A stretch of 13,025 nucleotides of DNA from Ethanoligenens sp047722935 (GCA_047722935.1 JBDNZS010000073.1:1-13025), one strand, 5' to 3'; counted from the stretch's first letter, positions 1 to 7,770 are shown. Made by a program: numbers and translations. The notes: generated by a model not told the origin, from the sequence alone.

Positions 1-14
1 CGCCCTTAGCGAGT

Positions 15-48
15 GGCTCGTGGGCTCGGAGATGTGTATTAGAGACAT
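15..48 (+). other. Illumina Nextera/Tn5 adapter-like sequence at contig start
   Basis: The bases match the 34-nt Nextera read-2 transposase adapter at 31 of 34 positions. They end in a 19-bp Tn5 mosaic-end-like stretch that differs at two positions. The adapter sequence is from memory; the match is direct reading. This points to untrimmed adapter at a contig end, so bases 1 to about 48 should not be treated as genomic. The 14 bases before it fit no gene. Confidence 0.85.
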
Positions 49-195
49 ATTATACTGTCCTTTACTATTTTTTCAAATACGAAAGAGCATAAAAAAGCGC
101 GAAAACAGCGTCTGTAATGTATGGACAGGGGGACTAATTGAACCATATAGCGACTGATATGCACAATAGCGTCTTCAACAGGGACAATAAGCGAT

Positions 196-224
196 TTAAC
201 AGAAAAACCACAAGCCTTTATACT
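196..224 (+). promoter_or_regulatory. Sigma-70/SigA-type promoter for kdpFABC
   Basis: TTAACA at 196-201 and TATACT at 219-224 are separated by 17 nt; each hexamer matches its consensus at 5 of 6 positions. Transcription would start near 231, giving a leader of about 150 nt before kdpF. No better promoter was seen between the adapter and kdpF. No convincing c-di-AMP (ydaO-type) riboswitch was recognised in the leader. Confidence 0.6.
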
Positions 225-254
225 ATTTATGTCCAAAGGATGAACGTGGAGAGG

Positions 255-289
255 ATGCGGTATACGATGCTTTCGTTTGTAATCCGCGT
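255..289 (+). other. Possible stem-loop in the kdp leader
   Basis: ATGCGG (255-260) can pair with CCGCGT (284-289) with one G-U pair, and inside it ACGA (264-267) pairs with TCGT (273-276) around a 5-nt loop. No T-tract follows directly, so it is not an obvious terminator. It could be an RNA control element or chance. Confidence 0.25.
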
Positions 290-378
290 GGTTGATATTC
301 TATTGTTTTTTGATTTTTCTCCAATATTCAAAAACAAACACGATTAAATTGGAAAGAATAATACTGAGGTGATTATTT

Positions 379-456
379 ATGGCGGTTCTGGCGCTTGTTT
401 CTTTAGCATTGTTCTTGTATCTTGGCTATGTGTTAATCCATCCGGAAAAATTTTAA
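379..456 (+). CDS. kdpF: KdpF, small subunit of the K+-transporting ATPase
   Basis: This 25-residue peptide starts MAVLALVSLALFLYLGYVL and ends in HPEKF. It is one hydrophobic helix of about 18 residues followed by a short polar tail, which is the KdpF pattern (E. coli KdpF is 29 residues). KdpF is known to sit beside KdpA and stabilise the KdpFABC complex. The start is supported by GAGGTGA at 366-372, 6 nt upstream of the ATG. It lies 21 nt before kdpA as first gene of the operon. It is easily missed because of its size, but size, hydrophobicity and position together make the call firm. Confidence 0.9.
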   Translation: MAVLALVSLALFLYLGYVLIHPEKF

Positions 457-477
457 AAGGCTAAAGGGGGAAACGTA

Positions 478-2145
478 ATGGGTATCCTACAGGTCGCTAT
501 TGTATTGATCCTTTTGTTTGCGCTGTCTGTGCCGGTTGGCATTTGGATCTACAAAATTATCAGCAGGGGAAAAAGCCCCGCCGATCTGGTGCTTGACCGG
601 GTGGATGGGTTTGTTTACCGCATTACAGGCATTCAAAAAGACGAGCAGATGGACTGGAAGAAATATTCGCTCGCTCTTTTGCTGATGAACGGCCTCATGT
701 GTGCGCTGTTGTTTGTGGTATTGATGTTTCAAGGGTATCTGCCGCTTAACCCGAATCACGCCGCCAACATGTCGCCTGATCTGGCATTTAATGTGGCAAC
801 CAGTTTTATCACGAATACCGACTGGCAAAGCTACAGTGGGGAAACCATCTCCTATCTCGCGCAGATGTTCCTGACGGCGTTCATGTTTGTCGCGCCCGCC
901 TCCGGTCTTGCCGCAGCCGCCGCTTTCCTGCGCGGCGTGATCGGCCGTGATGGACTTGGCAATTTCTATGTGGATGCAGTTCGGTTCACCACTCGGCTCT
1001 TGCTGCCATTTTCTATTGTGGTCGCCGTGATTTTCCTTATTTCCGGTTCGCCGCAGACGCTTTCGGCAAACCACATTGTGACAACGATTGAGGGAACCAA
1101 ACAGGTAATTCCGCTGGGTCCTGTCGCTTCGTTGGAAGCCATAAAAAATCTAGCCTCAAACGGCGGCGGGTTTTTCAACGCCAACTCTGCCCATCCCTTT
1201 GAGAACCCAACCCCATTTTCTAATTTTATCACCATTCTGGAAATGGGTTTGATTTCCACATCTTTCGTCATTGCGTTTGGAAAGATGACAAAAAACAAAA
1301 AGCAGGCGCGTGTGCTGTTCGTCACACTGGCGGTATTGCTTGTTGCTAGTGTGGGAATTACGTACGCCGCCGAGATAGCCGGAAACCATGCGGTCACTTC
1401 AGCGGGTCTTGTCAATCAGGCCGGGAATATGGAAGGTAAGGAAACACGCTTCGGTGTCGCTGGCACCTCGCTGTTCTCCGGCGTTACCACCGCTTATCAA
1501 GTCGGTGCTGCCAATGGGTCTATGGACTCGCTGACACCGATTGGCGGCATGATGGCGATTTGGAATATAATCCTGCAAACGGTTTTTGGAGGCAAAGGTA
1601 CCGGTTTCATCTATGTAATCATGTATGCCATCTTGACGGTCTTCATATGTGGCTTGATGGTCGGGCGAACGCCAGAATACCTTGGTAAAAAAATCGAAGG
1701 CAAAGAAATAAAGATGGTGGCGGTCGGCATTCTTGCACATCCACTTTTTGTTTTGCTGCCTGTCGGGATTGCCGCCATTGTCAGTGCCGGTTACAGCGCC
1801 GTTGGAAACCCCAGCTTCCATGGTTTTTCTGAGATGCTGTATGCCGCTCTTTCCGCCTCCGCGAATAATGGTTCCGCGTTTGGTGGATTAAGCGCCAATA
1901 CACCTTTCTGGAATATCCTTCTTGGAATTGTCATGCCTCTGGGCAGGTATGTGCCGCTTGTGGCCATGTTGTGCGCAGCAGGATCGCTTAGCACTAAGAA
2001 AATTGTACCGGAATCAGTTGGAACGTTCCGCACCGACAAAGCGATATTCGGATTGACGCTTTTATTTATCATCATTGTCATCGGCGCGCTATCTTTCTTC
2101 CCCACGCTCGTGCTGGGGCCGATCGCCGAACAGTTGACGCTGTGA
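478..2145 (+). CDS. kdpA: KdpA, K+-binding channel-like subunit of the Kdp ATPase
   Basis: This 555-residue polytopic membrane protein (E. coli KdpA is 557) belongs to the superfamily of K+ transporters and holds the selectivity filter of the KdpFABC pump. Four filter/pore-loop regions can be seen: TNTDWQSYSGE near 112-122, ASNGGGFFNANSAHP near 226-240, the stretch ending SLTPIGGMM near 351-359, and SANNGSAFGGL near 461-471. The second reads SNGGG where E. coli has TNGGG, a mild change. About ten hydrophobic helices span the chain, starting with one at residues 4-26. The start is set by an AAAGGGGG site about 8 nt upstream of ATG. The stop is 13 nt before kdpB. Gene order kdpF-A-B-C supports a complete, functional operon. 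Confidence 0.97.
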   Translation: MGILQVAIVLILLFALSVPVGIWIYKIISRGKSPADLVLDRVDGFVYRITGIQKDEQMDWKKYSLALLLMNGLMCALLFVVLMFQGYLPLNPNHAANMSPDLAFNVATSFITNTDWQSYSGETISYLAQMFLTAFMFVAPASGLAAAAAFLRGVIGRDGLGNFYVDAVRFTTRLLLPFSIVVAVIFLISGSPQTLSANHIVTTIEGTKQVIPLGPVASLEAIKNLASNGGGFFNANSAHPFENPTPFSNFITILEMGLISTSFVIAFGKMTKNKKQARVLFVTLAVLLVASVGITYAAEIAGNHAVTSAGLVNQAGNMEGKETRFGVAGTSLFSGVTTAYQVGAANGSMDSLTPIGGMMAIWNIILQTVFGGKGTGFIYVIMYAILTVFICGLMVGRTPEYLGKKIEGKEIKMVAVGILAHPLFVLLPVGIAAIVSAGYSAVGNPSFHGFSEMLYAALSASANNGSAFGGLSANTPFWNILLGIVMPLGRYVPLVAMLCAAGSLSTKKIVPESVGTFRTDKAIFGLTLLFIIIVIGALSFFPTLVLGPIAEQLTL

Positions 2146-2158
2146 ACGGAGGCAGAGT

Positions 2159-4204
2159 ATGAGTAACAAAAAACAGACTACCATGAGCAACGACATCCTG
2201 CACAATGCGGTGCGCGATGCTTTCATAAAATTAAATCCAAAAAGCATGGTGAAAAATCCCGTTATGTTTGTGGTAGAGGTCGGCACCATCGTCACGCTGA
2301 TTCTTACGTTTTTCCCCAATCTTTTTGAACATGGCAACAGGCTGTATAACGCCATCATCACAGTTATTCTGTTCATTACACTGTTGTTTGCCAATTTTGC
2401 GGAGGCCGTTGCCGAAGGGCGTGGCAAAGCGCAGGCTGAAAGCATGAAAAAGACGCGCAAAGACACACAGGCCAAGCTGCTGACCGGCGGAAAAGTGTCA
2501 ATGGTAAGCGCGGGGAATATTAAAAAAGGCGATATTGTTCTGGCGGAAATAGGGGACATCATCCCCAACGACGGCGAGGCCATCGAAGGAACAGCCATGG
2601 TGGACGAATCGGCCATCACGGGGGAATCCGCTCCGGTGATGAAAGAAGCCGGAGGCGATTTCAGCTCGGTGACCGGAGGCACTAAGGTGGTCAGTGACCA
2701 TCTGAAAATCCGCATCACGGCCACGCCGGGCGAGTCGTTTCTTGATAAGATGATCAGCCTGGTGGAGGGCGCCAAACGGCAGAAAACGCCCAATGAGATC
2801 GCGCTGACTATGGTGCTGGTGAGCCTGACGATGATCTTCCTGATTGTTGTCGTCACGCTCTACCCAATGGCGGCATATACAAAGGTTGCCATCTCAGTTT
2901 CCACCCTGATTGCATTGTTGGTCTGCCTGATTCCCACCACCATCGGCGGGTTGCTGTCGGCCATCGGCATTGCGGGCATGGATCGGGTAACCAAATTCAA
3001 TGTGATCGCCATGTCCGGTAAAGCGGTGGAGGCCTGCGGAGATGTCAACACCATGATTCTGGACAAAACCGGCACCATCACGTTTGGCAACCGGCTTGCC
3101 GCTGAAATCGTGCCAGTTGGGGAAACGACAGCGGAAAATTCTTTGCGTTTTGCTGTAATTTCTTCTTTGTATGATGACACACCGGAGGGTCGTTCCGTGG
3201 TAGAACTGGCAAAGCAACAAGGTATGGACCTTGACAAAGCGGAATACGCGGATGCTGAAATTGTAGAATTCACCAGCGCAACGCGGATGAGCGGCCTAAA
3301 TTTGAAAAACGGCACTCAGATCCGTAAAGGTGCCTCAGACGCGGTAATGAAATTTGTCACAACGACCGGTGGAACGATACCTGGCGATCTGCAGGAAAAG
3401 GTAGAAAAATACGCAAAACTGGGCGGTACACCGCTGGTCGTTTGTGTGGATAAGCTCATTATGGGCGTTATTTATCTGAAGGATACCGTCAAGCCTGGTC
3501 TGGTGGAACGTTTCGCCAAGCTGCGCAAAATCGGCATTCGTACGATTATGTGCACCGGGGACAATCCTCTGACGGCTGAAACGATTGCTCATGAAGCAGG
3601 AGTGGACGATTTTATTGCCGAATGCAAGCCGGAGGATAAGATCGACGTTATTAAGCACGAACAGGCACAGGGCAAGTTGGTGGCAATGAGCGGCGACGGA
3701 ACGAACGATGCCCCCGCGCTCGCGCAGGCCGATGTCGGCCTTGCGATGAACAGCGGCACCCAGTCGGCAAAGGAAGCGGCCAACATGGTCGATCTGGATT
3801 CCGACCCGACCAAGCTCATCGAAGTCGTCGAAATTGGCAAACAGCTGCTTATCACGCGCGGTGCGCTGACGACGTTCAGTATTGCCAATGATGTGGCGAA
3901 ATACTTCGCCATCCTGCCCGCTATTTTCACATTGGCCATCCCGAACATGAAGCTGCTCAACATCATGGGGCTTTCTTCCCCCAACAGCGCTATCATCTCC
4001 GCATTGATTTTCAATGCGATCATCATTCCATTGCTCATCCCCGTCGCCATGCGAGGTGTCAAATTTAGACCCATGAGCGCCGAACGGATGTTGCTGCGCA
4101 ATCTGACCATTTATGGACTTGGTGGCATTGCGGCACCTTTTATTGGTATTAAAGTCATTGATTTGGTTGTAGGACCGCTGTTGCATGCGGTCGGCTTGGG
4201 ATAA
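2159..4204 (+). CDS. kdpB: KdpB, catalytic P-type ATPase subunit
   Basis: KdpB hydrolyses ATP through an aspartyl-phosphate to drive K+ import. At 681 residues it is almost the same length as E. coli KdpB (682). Visible motifs in order are the actuator loop TGES (154-157), the membrane PTTIGGLL segment (259-266), the phosphorylation site DKTGT with D302, the nucleotide-binding SATRMSG (373-379) and KGAS (390-393), TGDNPLTA (466-473), and the hinge GDGTNDAP (512-519). D578 and K581 in NDVAKYF fit the intramembrane charged residues known in KdpB. S157 of TGES corresponds to the serine whose phosphorylation inhibits the E. coli pump. GGAGG at 2148-2152 lies 6 nt before ATG. A second in-frame ATG at codon 9 has no better ribosome site. 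All catalytic residues are present. Confidence 0.97.
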   Translation: MSNKKQTTMSNDILHNAVRDAFIKLNPKSMVKNPVMFVVEVGTIVTLILTFFPNLFEHGNRLYNAIITVILFITLLFANFAEAVAEGRGKAQAESMKKTRKDTQAKLLTGGKVSMVSAGNIKKGDIVLAEIGDIIPNDGEAIEGTAMVDESAITGESAPVMKEAGGDFSSVTGGTKVVSDHLKIRITATPGESFLDKMISLVEGAKRQKTPNEIALTMVLVSLTMIFLIVVVTLYPMAAYTKVAISVSTLIALLVCLIPTTIGGLLSAIGIAGMDRVTKFNVIAMSGKAVEACGDVNTMILDKTGTITFGNRLAAEIVPVGETTAENSLRFAVISSLYDDTPEGRSVVELAKQQGMDLDKAEYADAEIVEFTSATRMSGLNLKNGTQIRKGASDAVMKFVTTTGGTIPGDLQEKVEKYAKLGGTPLVVCVDKLIMGVIYLKDTVKPGLVERFAKLRKIGIRTIMCTGDNPLTAETIAHEAGVDDFIAECKPEDKIDVIKHEQAQGKLVAMSGDGTNDAPALAQADVGLAMNSGTQSAKEAANMVDLDSDPTKLIEVVEIGKQLLITRGALTTFSIANDVAKYFAILPAIFTLAIPNMKLLNIMGLSSPNSAIISALIFNAIIIPLLIPVAMRGVKFRPMSAERMLLRNLTIYGLGGIAAPFIGIKVIDLVVGPLLHAVGLG

Positions 4205-4217
4205 GGAGGGGTATCAG

Positions 4218-4823
4218 ATGAAAAATTTGCTTCAGGCGCTCGCCGTGGGTATCGCCTTCATTATATTCTGCGGGTTCGGCTACCCGCTGCTGGTTTTGGG
4301 CGTCGGACAACTCGCATTTCCCACCAAAGCAAACGGCAGTCTGATCACGGTGGGTGGAAAAGTTGTGGGCTCCGAGCTGATCGGGCAGGATTTTAAAGAC
4401 GCGCGGTTTTTCCATGGGCGTGTGTCCGCCGTCAACTACAATACATTTCCGACAGATACCAGCGCGGATAAAATGGTTCCGGGTTCCGGTTCGGCAAATC
4501 TGGCCGTATCCAATCCAGATTTGAAAAAACGAATACAGACGGATGTAGCCGCGTTTTTAAAGGCCAATCCGGGATTGACCGAAAAAGACCTGCCGGCGGA
4601 TTTGTTTACCAGCTCGTCTTCTGGGCTCGACCCGGATATCACACCGGCGGATGCACAGATTCAGGTGGATGGTATCGTAAAGGCAACAGGTCTTGCCAAA
4701 GCCGTCATTGAACAAATTGTGAAAAACAGCACAGCCGGTCCAGACCTTGGCGTACTGGGAGAGACCCGCGTAAATGTGCTCAAGGCAAATTTGCAAATCT
4801 ACAAATTGCTGAGCAGCAAATGA
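4218..4823 (+). CDS. kdpC: KdpC, accessory subunit of the Kdp ATPase
   Basis: KdpC is a single-pass membrane subunit that stabilises the complex and is thought to raise ATP affinity. The 201-residue product (E. coli KdpC is 190) has one N-terminal transmembrane helix at about 7-30 and then a soluble domain. Family motifs are NGSLI (39-43), GSELIGQDF (51-59), RFFHGR (63-68), GSGSANLA (89-96), SGLDPDITPADA (135-146) and the C-terminal LGETRVNVLKANL (180-192). The common family form SGLDPHISPAAA is changed here, with D replacing H at position 140. The ATG at 4218 is chosen because AAGGAGGG ends 7 nt before it; a start at 4185 inside kdpB would have no such site. It lies 13 nt after kdpB and is followed by a terminator. 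Confidence 0.96.
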   Translation: MKNLLQALAVGIAFIIFCGFGYPLLVLGVGQLAFPTKANGSLITVGGKVVGSELIGQDFKDARFFHGRVSAVNYNTFPTDTSADKMVPGSGSANLAVSNPDLKKRIQTDVAAFLKANPGLTEKDLPADLFTSSSSGLDPDITPADAQIQVDGIVKATGLAKAVIEQIVKNSTAGPDLGVLGETRVNVLKANLQIYKLLSSK

Positions 4824-4862
4824 CCTGACCTTTTGTTACGTGACAGACCGATAAGCACAGAA

Positions 4863-4901
4863 AAAAGCACGGGGCAATGCTCCGCGCTTCTTTTGTGCTT
4901 T
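4863..4901. terminator. Hairpin terminator between convergent kdpC and short kdpD
   Basis: AAGCACGGGGC (4865-4875) pairs with GCTCCGCGCTT (4879-4889) with one mismatch and one G-U pair around an AAT loop. CTTTTGTGCTTT follows, and an A-run precedes it. The A-run/T-run symmetry lets it act in both directions, which suits the convergent genes. GTGCTTT at 4895-4901 offers a competing right arm for AAAGCAC. Confidence 0.8.
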
Positions 4902-4915
4902 GATAATGGACATTG

Positions 4916-6052
4916 TTATTTGTCGATTGGGATGAGGTGAATCTCCACATTTTTCACTTTGCGGATTAGCTTATTAATAGTGGAACCACGGAAAAAAGTC
5001 TCTGCTTTTGTCCGTGCGGATTGTCCAAGGACGATTTGTGTGACATGCCGTTCGTTGGCGAAGGCAACCAAGGCATCGGAAACACTTTTCCCTGTCAGAT
5101 GGATGACCTTTGCTCCCAACTGCTCGGCAAGAAGTACATGGGAATGCAGCATCTTCCGGTTTGCTTCGGTCATTTTTGGCGCGAGACGGCTCGTGCAGTC
5201 TACTGTTACCACAAACCACTCACACTTATACCGATAGGCAATGCGAGAGCCGCGGCGGATCAGTTTTTTGGAGGTCTGGCTAGAACTGATACAAACCATC
5301 ACGCGTTCCACCGTATGCCAATTGTCACGGATGCCCTCGCGTTTCATATAATCATCGAGGTCCTCATCCACTTCTTCGGCGGTTTGGCGTAAGACCAGTT
5401 CACGCAGGGCACTCAGATTTCCCTTACGGAAAAAGTTTTTGAGCGCCTGCGGCACTTTTTCCATCTTATAAATACTGCCCCGACGCAGTCTGTTTTGCAG
5501 CGCATCCGGCGTAAGGTCGACTACGACCACCTCATTCGCGTTTTGCAGGATGCTGTCCGGCACCGTTTCATTGACTTTAATGCCGGTGATTTGATACATC
5601 ACATCATTGAGACTTTCCAAATGCTGAATGTTCAGCGTGGTGATAACATTGATCCCATGATCCAGAATCTCCAGCACATCCTGGTATCTCTTTTCGTGCT
5701 TAGAGCCGGGCGCATTGGTATGCGCCAATTCATCCACCAAAACCGTAACAGGGTGGCGAACCAGTACTGAATCCACATCAAGCTCTTCCAGTTTTACGCC
5801 GTTGTATTCGATGATCTTGCGTGGCAGTACGGGCAGTTTTCCGATTTGCTCATCGGTCTCAAGCCTGCCGTGATCCTCCACATATCCGATGGCGATATCC
5901 TGCCCATATTGCAGGCGGCGATTTGCCTCGTTGAGCATGGCATACGTTTTTCCAACACCCGGGGCATAGCCGAGAAAAATCTTGAGCAAACCTTTGCATT
6001 GCTCGTCGCAGAGATGCAGTGCTTCTTCGGGCGTCAGGCGATTTTCATCCAT
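4916..6052 (-). CDS. Short KdpD-like sensor: N-terminal ATPase and Usp domains only
   Basis: This 378-residue soluble protein matches the N-terminal half of KdpD. Residues 20-230 carry the KdpD domain: Walker A GYAPGVGKT (28-36), GYVEDHGR (56-63), the Walker B-like VLVDELAHTNAPGSKH (104-119), and NIQHLESLNDV (141-151). Residues 250-375 form a Usp-like domain ending LGQSARTKAETFFRGST. The four transmembrane helices and the histidine kinase core of full KdpD (about 890 residues) are absent, and the chain ends cleanly. Kinase-less KdpD homologues are known in cyanobacteria and some Gram-positives. Start ATG at 6052 is chosen for an AAGGAAG site 9 nt upstream and a promoter at 6135-6163; an upstream ATG at 6163 lies inside that promoter. 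Convergence with kdpFABC, rather than kdpDE in line, is unusual. Role in kdp control is inferred. Confidence 0.9.
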   Translation of the reverse strand: MDENRLTPEEALHLCDEQCKGLLKIFLGYAPGVGKTYAMLNEANRRLQYGQDIAIGYVEDHGRLETDEQIGKLPVLPRKIIEYNGVKLEELDVDSVLVRHPVTVLVDELAHTNAPGSKHEKRYQDVLEILDHGINVITTLNIQHLESLNDVMYQITGIKVNETVPDSILQNANEVVVVDLTPDALQNRLRRGSIYKMEKVPQALKNFFRKGNLSALRELVLRQTAEEVDEDLDDYMKREGIRDNWHTVERVMVCISSSQTSKKLIRRGSRIAYRYKCEWFVVTVDCTSRLAPKMTEANRKMLHSHVLLAEQLGAKVIHLTGKSVSDALVAFANERHVTQIVLGQSARTKAETFFRGSTINKLIRKVKNVEIHLIPIDK

Positions 6053-6134
6053 ACAGGTAACTTCCTTCAATATGCTTTCGCGACTGAACACGATGCAAAC
6101 TTGCAACTGCCGACTTTTTTGATGGTATATTGCT

Positions 6135-6163
6135 ATTCTGTCACTTTTGAAAGCAATCGTCAA
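6135..6163 (-). promoter_or_regulatory. Promoter of the short kdpD-like gene
   Basis: Read on the minus strand: TTGACG (6163-6158), a 17-nt spacer, then CAGAAT (6140-6135) preceded by TGA, an extended -10 feature. The -35 matches at 5 of 6 and the -10 at 4 of 6. The leader would be about 75 nt. A perfect 5-2-5 inverted repeat, TGCAAACTTGCA (6094-6105), lies in it and could be a regulator site or chance. Confidence 0.55.
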
Positions 6164-6226
6164 GCAATACCGGAGGATATAGAACGAATACTCTACCTAC
6201 TGCGAATATGCATCGTGGGCGTGTTA

Positions 6227-6337
6227 CTACCGCATCGACAAGCTGACAATGCAGGTCACTAAAGCCATTGCTATATGCGTCTGGGTAATGCCCTTACTTT
6301 TTCGGTATTCCCTCAAAATTTCATGAAGCTTGTTCAT
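6227..6337 (-). pseudogene. Truncated Xre/Cro-CI-type HTH regulator stub
   Basis: The minus-strand frame reads MNKLHEILREYRKSKGITQT, then HIAMAL, which is the start of an Xre-family helix-turn-helix (helices 1-2 and the start of helix 3). After that point it loses resemblance and hits tandem stops TAG TAA after 36 codons. Intact family members continue with a GVS-type recognition helix. No ribosome binding site is seen before the ATG. It is probably the leftover of a deletion whose breakpoint lies near 6255-6262. It is too short for automated gene calling. The family call rests on about 26 residues. Confidence 0.6.
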
Positions 6338-6827
6338 TAGCAATATATATTTTGGCCGGACACATTACTTGCGGCAAATATAAAAGTGCCATGACAGGTA
6401 AGCAGGCCAGGCAGGGACACAACAAGCGGGAATAGCAGAGACACAACTATTCTGATATTCTGATTCAGTCTTCAGCGCCAGTAATATTCTGGCGCGCTCC
6501 TGCCCTTGTGTGGCTGCGTCCTTGATCTCCTGGTAGCCATTAGCAGCTGGAATCTGGAATTTACGTAAGCCGTTGGTCGAAGAGCTGTTGGCAGATCCGG
6601 TGGTGCTCTGGCTGAACATGCCGATCTATACGGCATATACCGAAGCACAGTATCTGATGATTGTCAGATGCTGATGGGTGCCGGCAGACGTATCGGCCTT
6701 TGAAATGCTAATTGTCGTTAAGGTGCAGACTGTTTTGGCACACATCTTCCTGCATCAAGAGGATACTTCACCGCCTTGCGGGGCGGGCGATGTGCTTATC
6801 CACGCACATCCCGGCTGGAAAACACGC
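6338..6827. other. Stretch without a recognisable gene
   Basis: No convincing gene is seen. A minus-strand frame (6619-6365, 84 codons) contains the plausible-looking piece QEIKDAATQGQERARILLAL, and a plus-strand frame contains PLVEELLADPVVLWLNMPIY, but neither has a ribosome site or a family I recognise. A direct repeat GACACAAC occurs at 6416-6423 and 6440-6447. The stretch lies between broken genes and is most simply decayed mobile-element DNA. Confidence 0.4.
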
Positions 6828-7369
6828 TACTACATTCCCTTTACGGAGGAACAGAAACAGCGCGCCAATTCGGTCGACCTAGTGGATTTTCTGCAGCGTC
6901 AAGACAGCGTGACCACCCGCGGCAATGAGTGGTTCCGTCATAAAAGCCGCCAAGGCGGTCATACCATCGACTTTGCCATGGAGTTTTACCATAAAAACTT
7001 CCCAGAGGCGGTGCAATGGCTGCTCGGCGGCGAAACCGGCGTGGAGTGGAACCAGTTTAAAAAGAGCGCGCCGCCTCCAAAAAAAGAAATTGTCCTGCCA
7101 GAAGCCAATCCGGACATGCGCCGTGTGTTTGCCTATCTCGTCAAGCAACGGTTCATCGACCAGAGCGTATTGTCCTATTTTGCCCGCGCGCGTTTGATTT
7201 TTGAGGACAAGGAATACACAACGCAGTTTTCATGGGCATAGATGAAAACGACATACCGCGGCATGCACACAAGCGCGGAACTTACACCAAAGGTCAACCC
7301 TACCAAAGCAACGTGGAGGGCAGCGATTCGAACTGCAGTTTCCATTACATCGGCACGGACGGCACGCTT
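6828..7369 (+). pseudogene. Broken DUF3991/TOPRIM primase-like protein of a conjugative element
   Basis: The frame from 6828 reads YYIPFTEEQKQRANSVDLVD, then DSVTTRGNEWFRHKSRQGGH, IDFAMEFYHKNFPEAVQWLL and RRVFAYLVKQRFIDQSVLSY. This is the N-terminal CHC2-zinc-finger/DUF3991-type region of TOPRIM proteins carried by integrative conjugative elements in gut Firmicutes. After EDKEY (ending 7217) one base is missing; the next frame resumes with NAVFMGIDENDIPRHAHKRG and continues to YIGTDGTL (7369). There the family match stops, and the TOPRIM domain itself is gone. FLQRQ joins DSVTTRG with a segment I would expect in between missing; direct repeats CAGCGT (6894-6899 and 6905-6910) flank that junction. 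No start codon or ribosome site is seen. Family assignment is from remembered consensus. Confidence 0.75.
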
Positions 7370-7690
7370 TTGCTGCCGGAGCTCCGCGCTCAACTGCTCT
7401 CCGCCTGTAGAAGCACGCCGGAATCCCTGAATTTTGACGCTTTCATCAGGGAGCAGCTCGTCAGGCTCAAGTCGCTTCTGAATGCAGAATGGCCCGAGGT
7501 CGCGAATGTGGAGATCATCCAGGGCGGTTTGCCCAAAACGGCTACGTGCGCGCTTCTGGCCGCCCAGCAGGAGCTTCGACGGATGGAACGGCCCCAGTCG
7601 GTCGAGCAGCTGGCCGAGGATCTGGTGAGAGCTACCATCCTCACCTGGACAGAGGATGGCTGCGCGGCAGAACCGAGGATCTCCGGATGA
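7370..7690 (+). pseudogene. Coding-like orphan fragment fused to the primase relic
   Basis: The frame that ends the DUF3991-like relic stays open for another 106 codons, but the sequence changes character. It reads LLPELRAQLLSACRSTPESL and later EQLVRLKSLLNAEWPEVANV and RPQSVEQLAEDLVRATILTW, ending at TGA 7688-7690. It looks like a soluble, helical, charged protein with many C/G third positions, so it is probably a piece of a real gene. I do not recognise the family. It is likely the C-terminal part of another element gene joined by deletion. The following ~200 bases hold no gene. Confidence 0.35.
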
Positions 7691-7770
7691 TCATGGAAGA
7701 CATCGACCGCCGCCTGTATTGGAGTTGTTTTCAATCACCAACCTCTTAGTACAGTATTTTCACGGTATTT

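Noticed and set aside
138..347. 69-codon plus-strand frame in the kdp leader
   Set aside because: It has no ribosome binding site, starts at TTG, overlaps the promoter and shows no family-like sequence.
49..378. ydaO-type c-di-AMP riboswitch upstream of kdp
   Set aside because: The conserved riboswitch elements could not be found by eye; a covariance-model search would be decisive.
487..1415. Long minus-strand frames inside kdpA
   Set aside because: These are shadows of a well-conserved gene in other frames; they are low-complexity and have no start signals.
2089..4186. Minus-strand frames of 150-283 codons opposite kdpB
   Set aside because: They are antisense shadows of an intact P-type ATPase with all motifs in the plus frame.
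4185..4217. Upstream start for kdpC giving 11 extra residues
   Set aside because: It lies within kdpB; the ATG at 4218 has a strong AAGGAGGG site and matches the family's N-terminus.
6053..6163. 37-residue N-terminal extension of the short KdpD
   Set aside because: It would overlap the predicted promoter and has no ribosome site; family members start near the MDENRLTPEE position.
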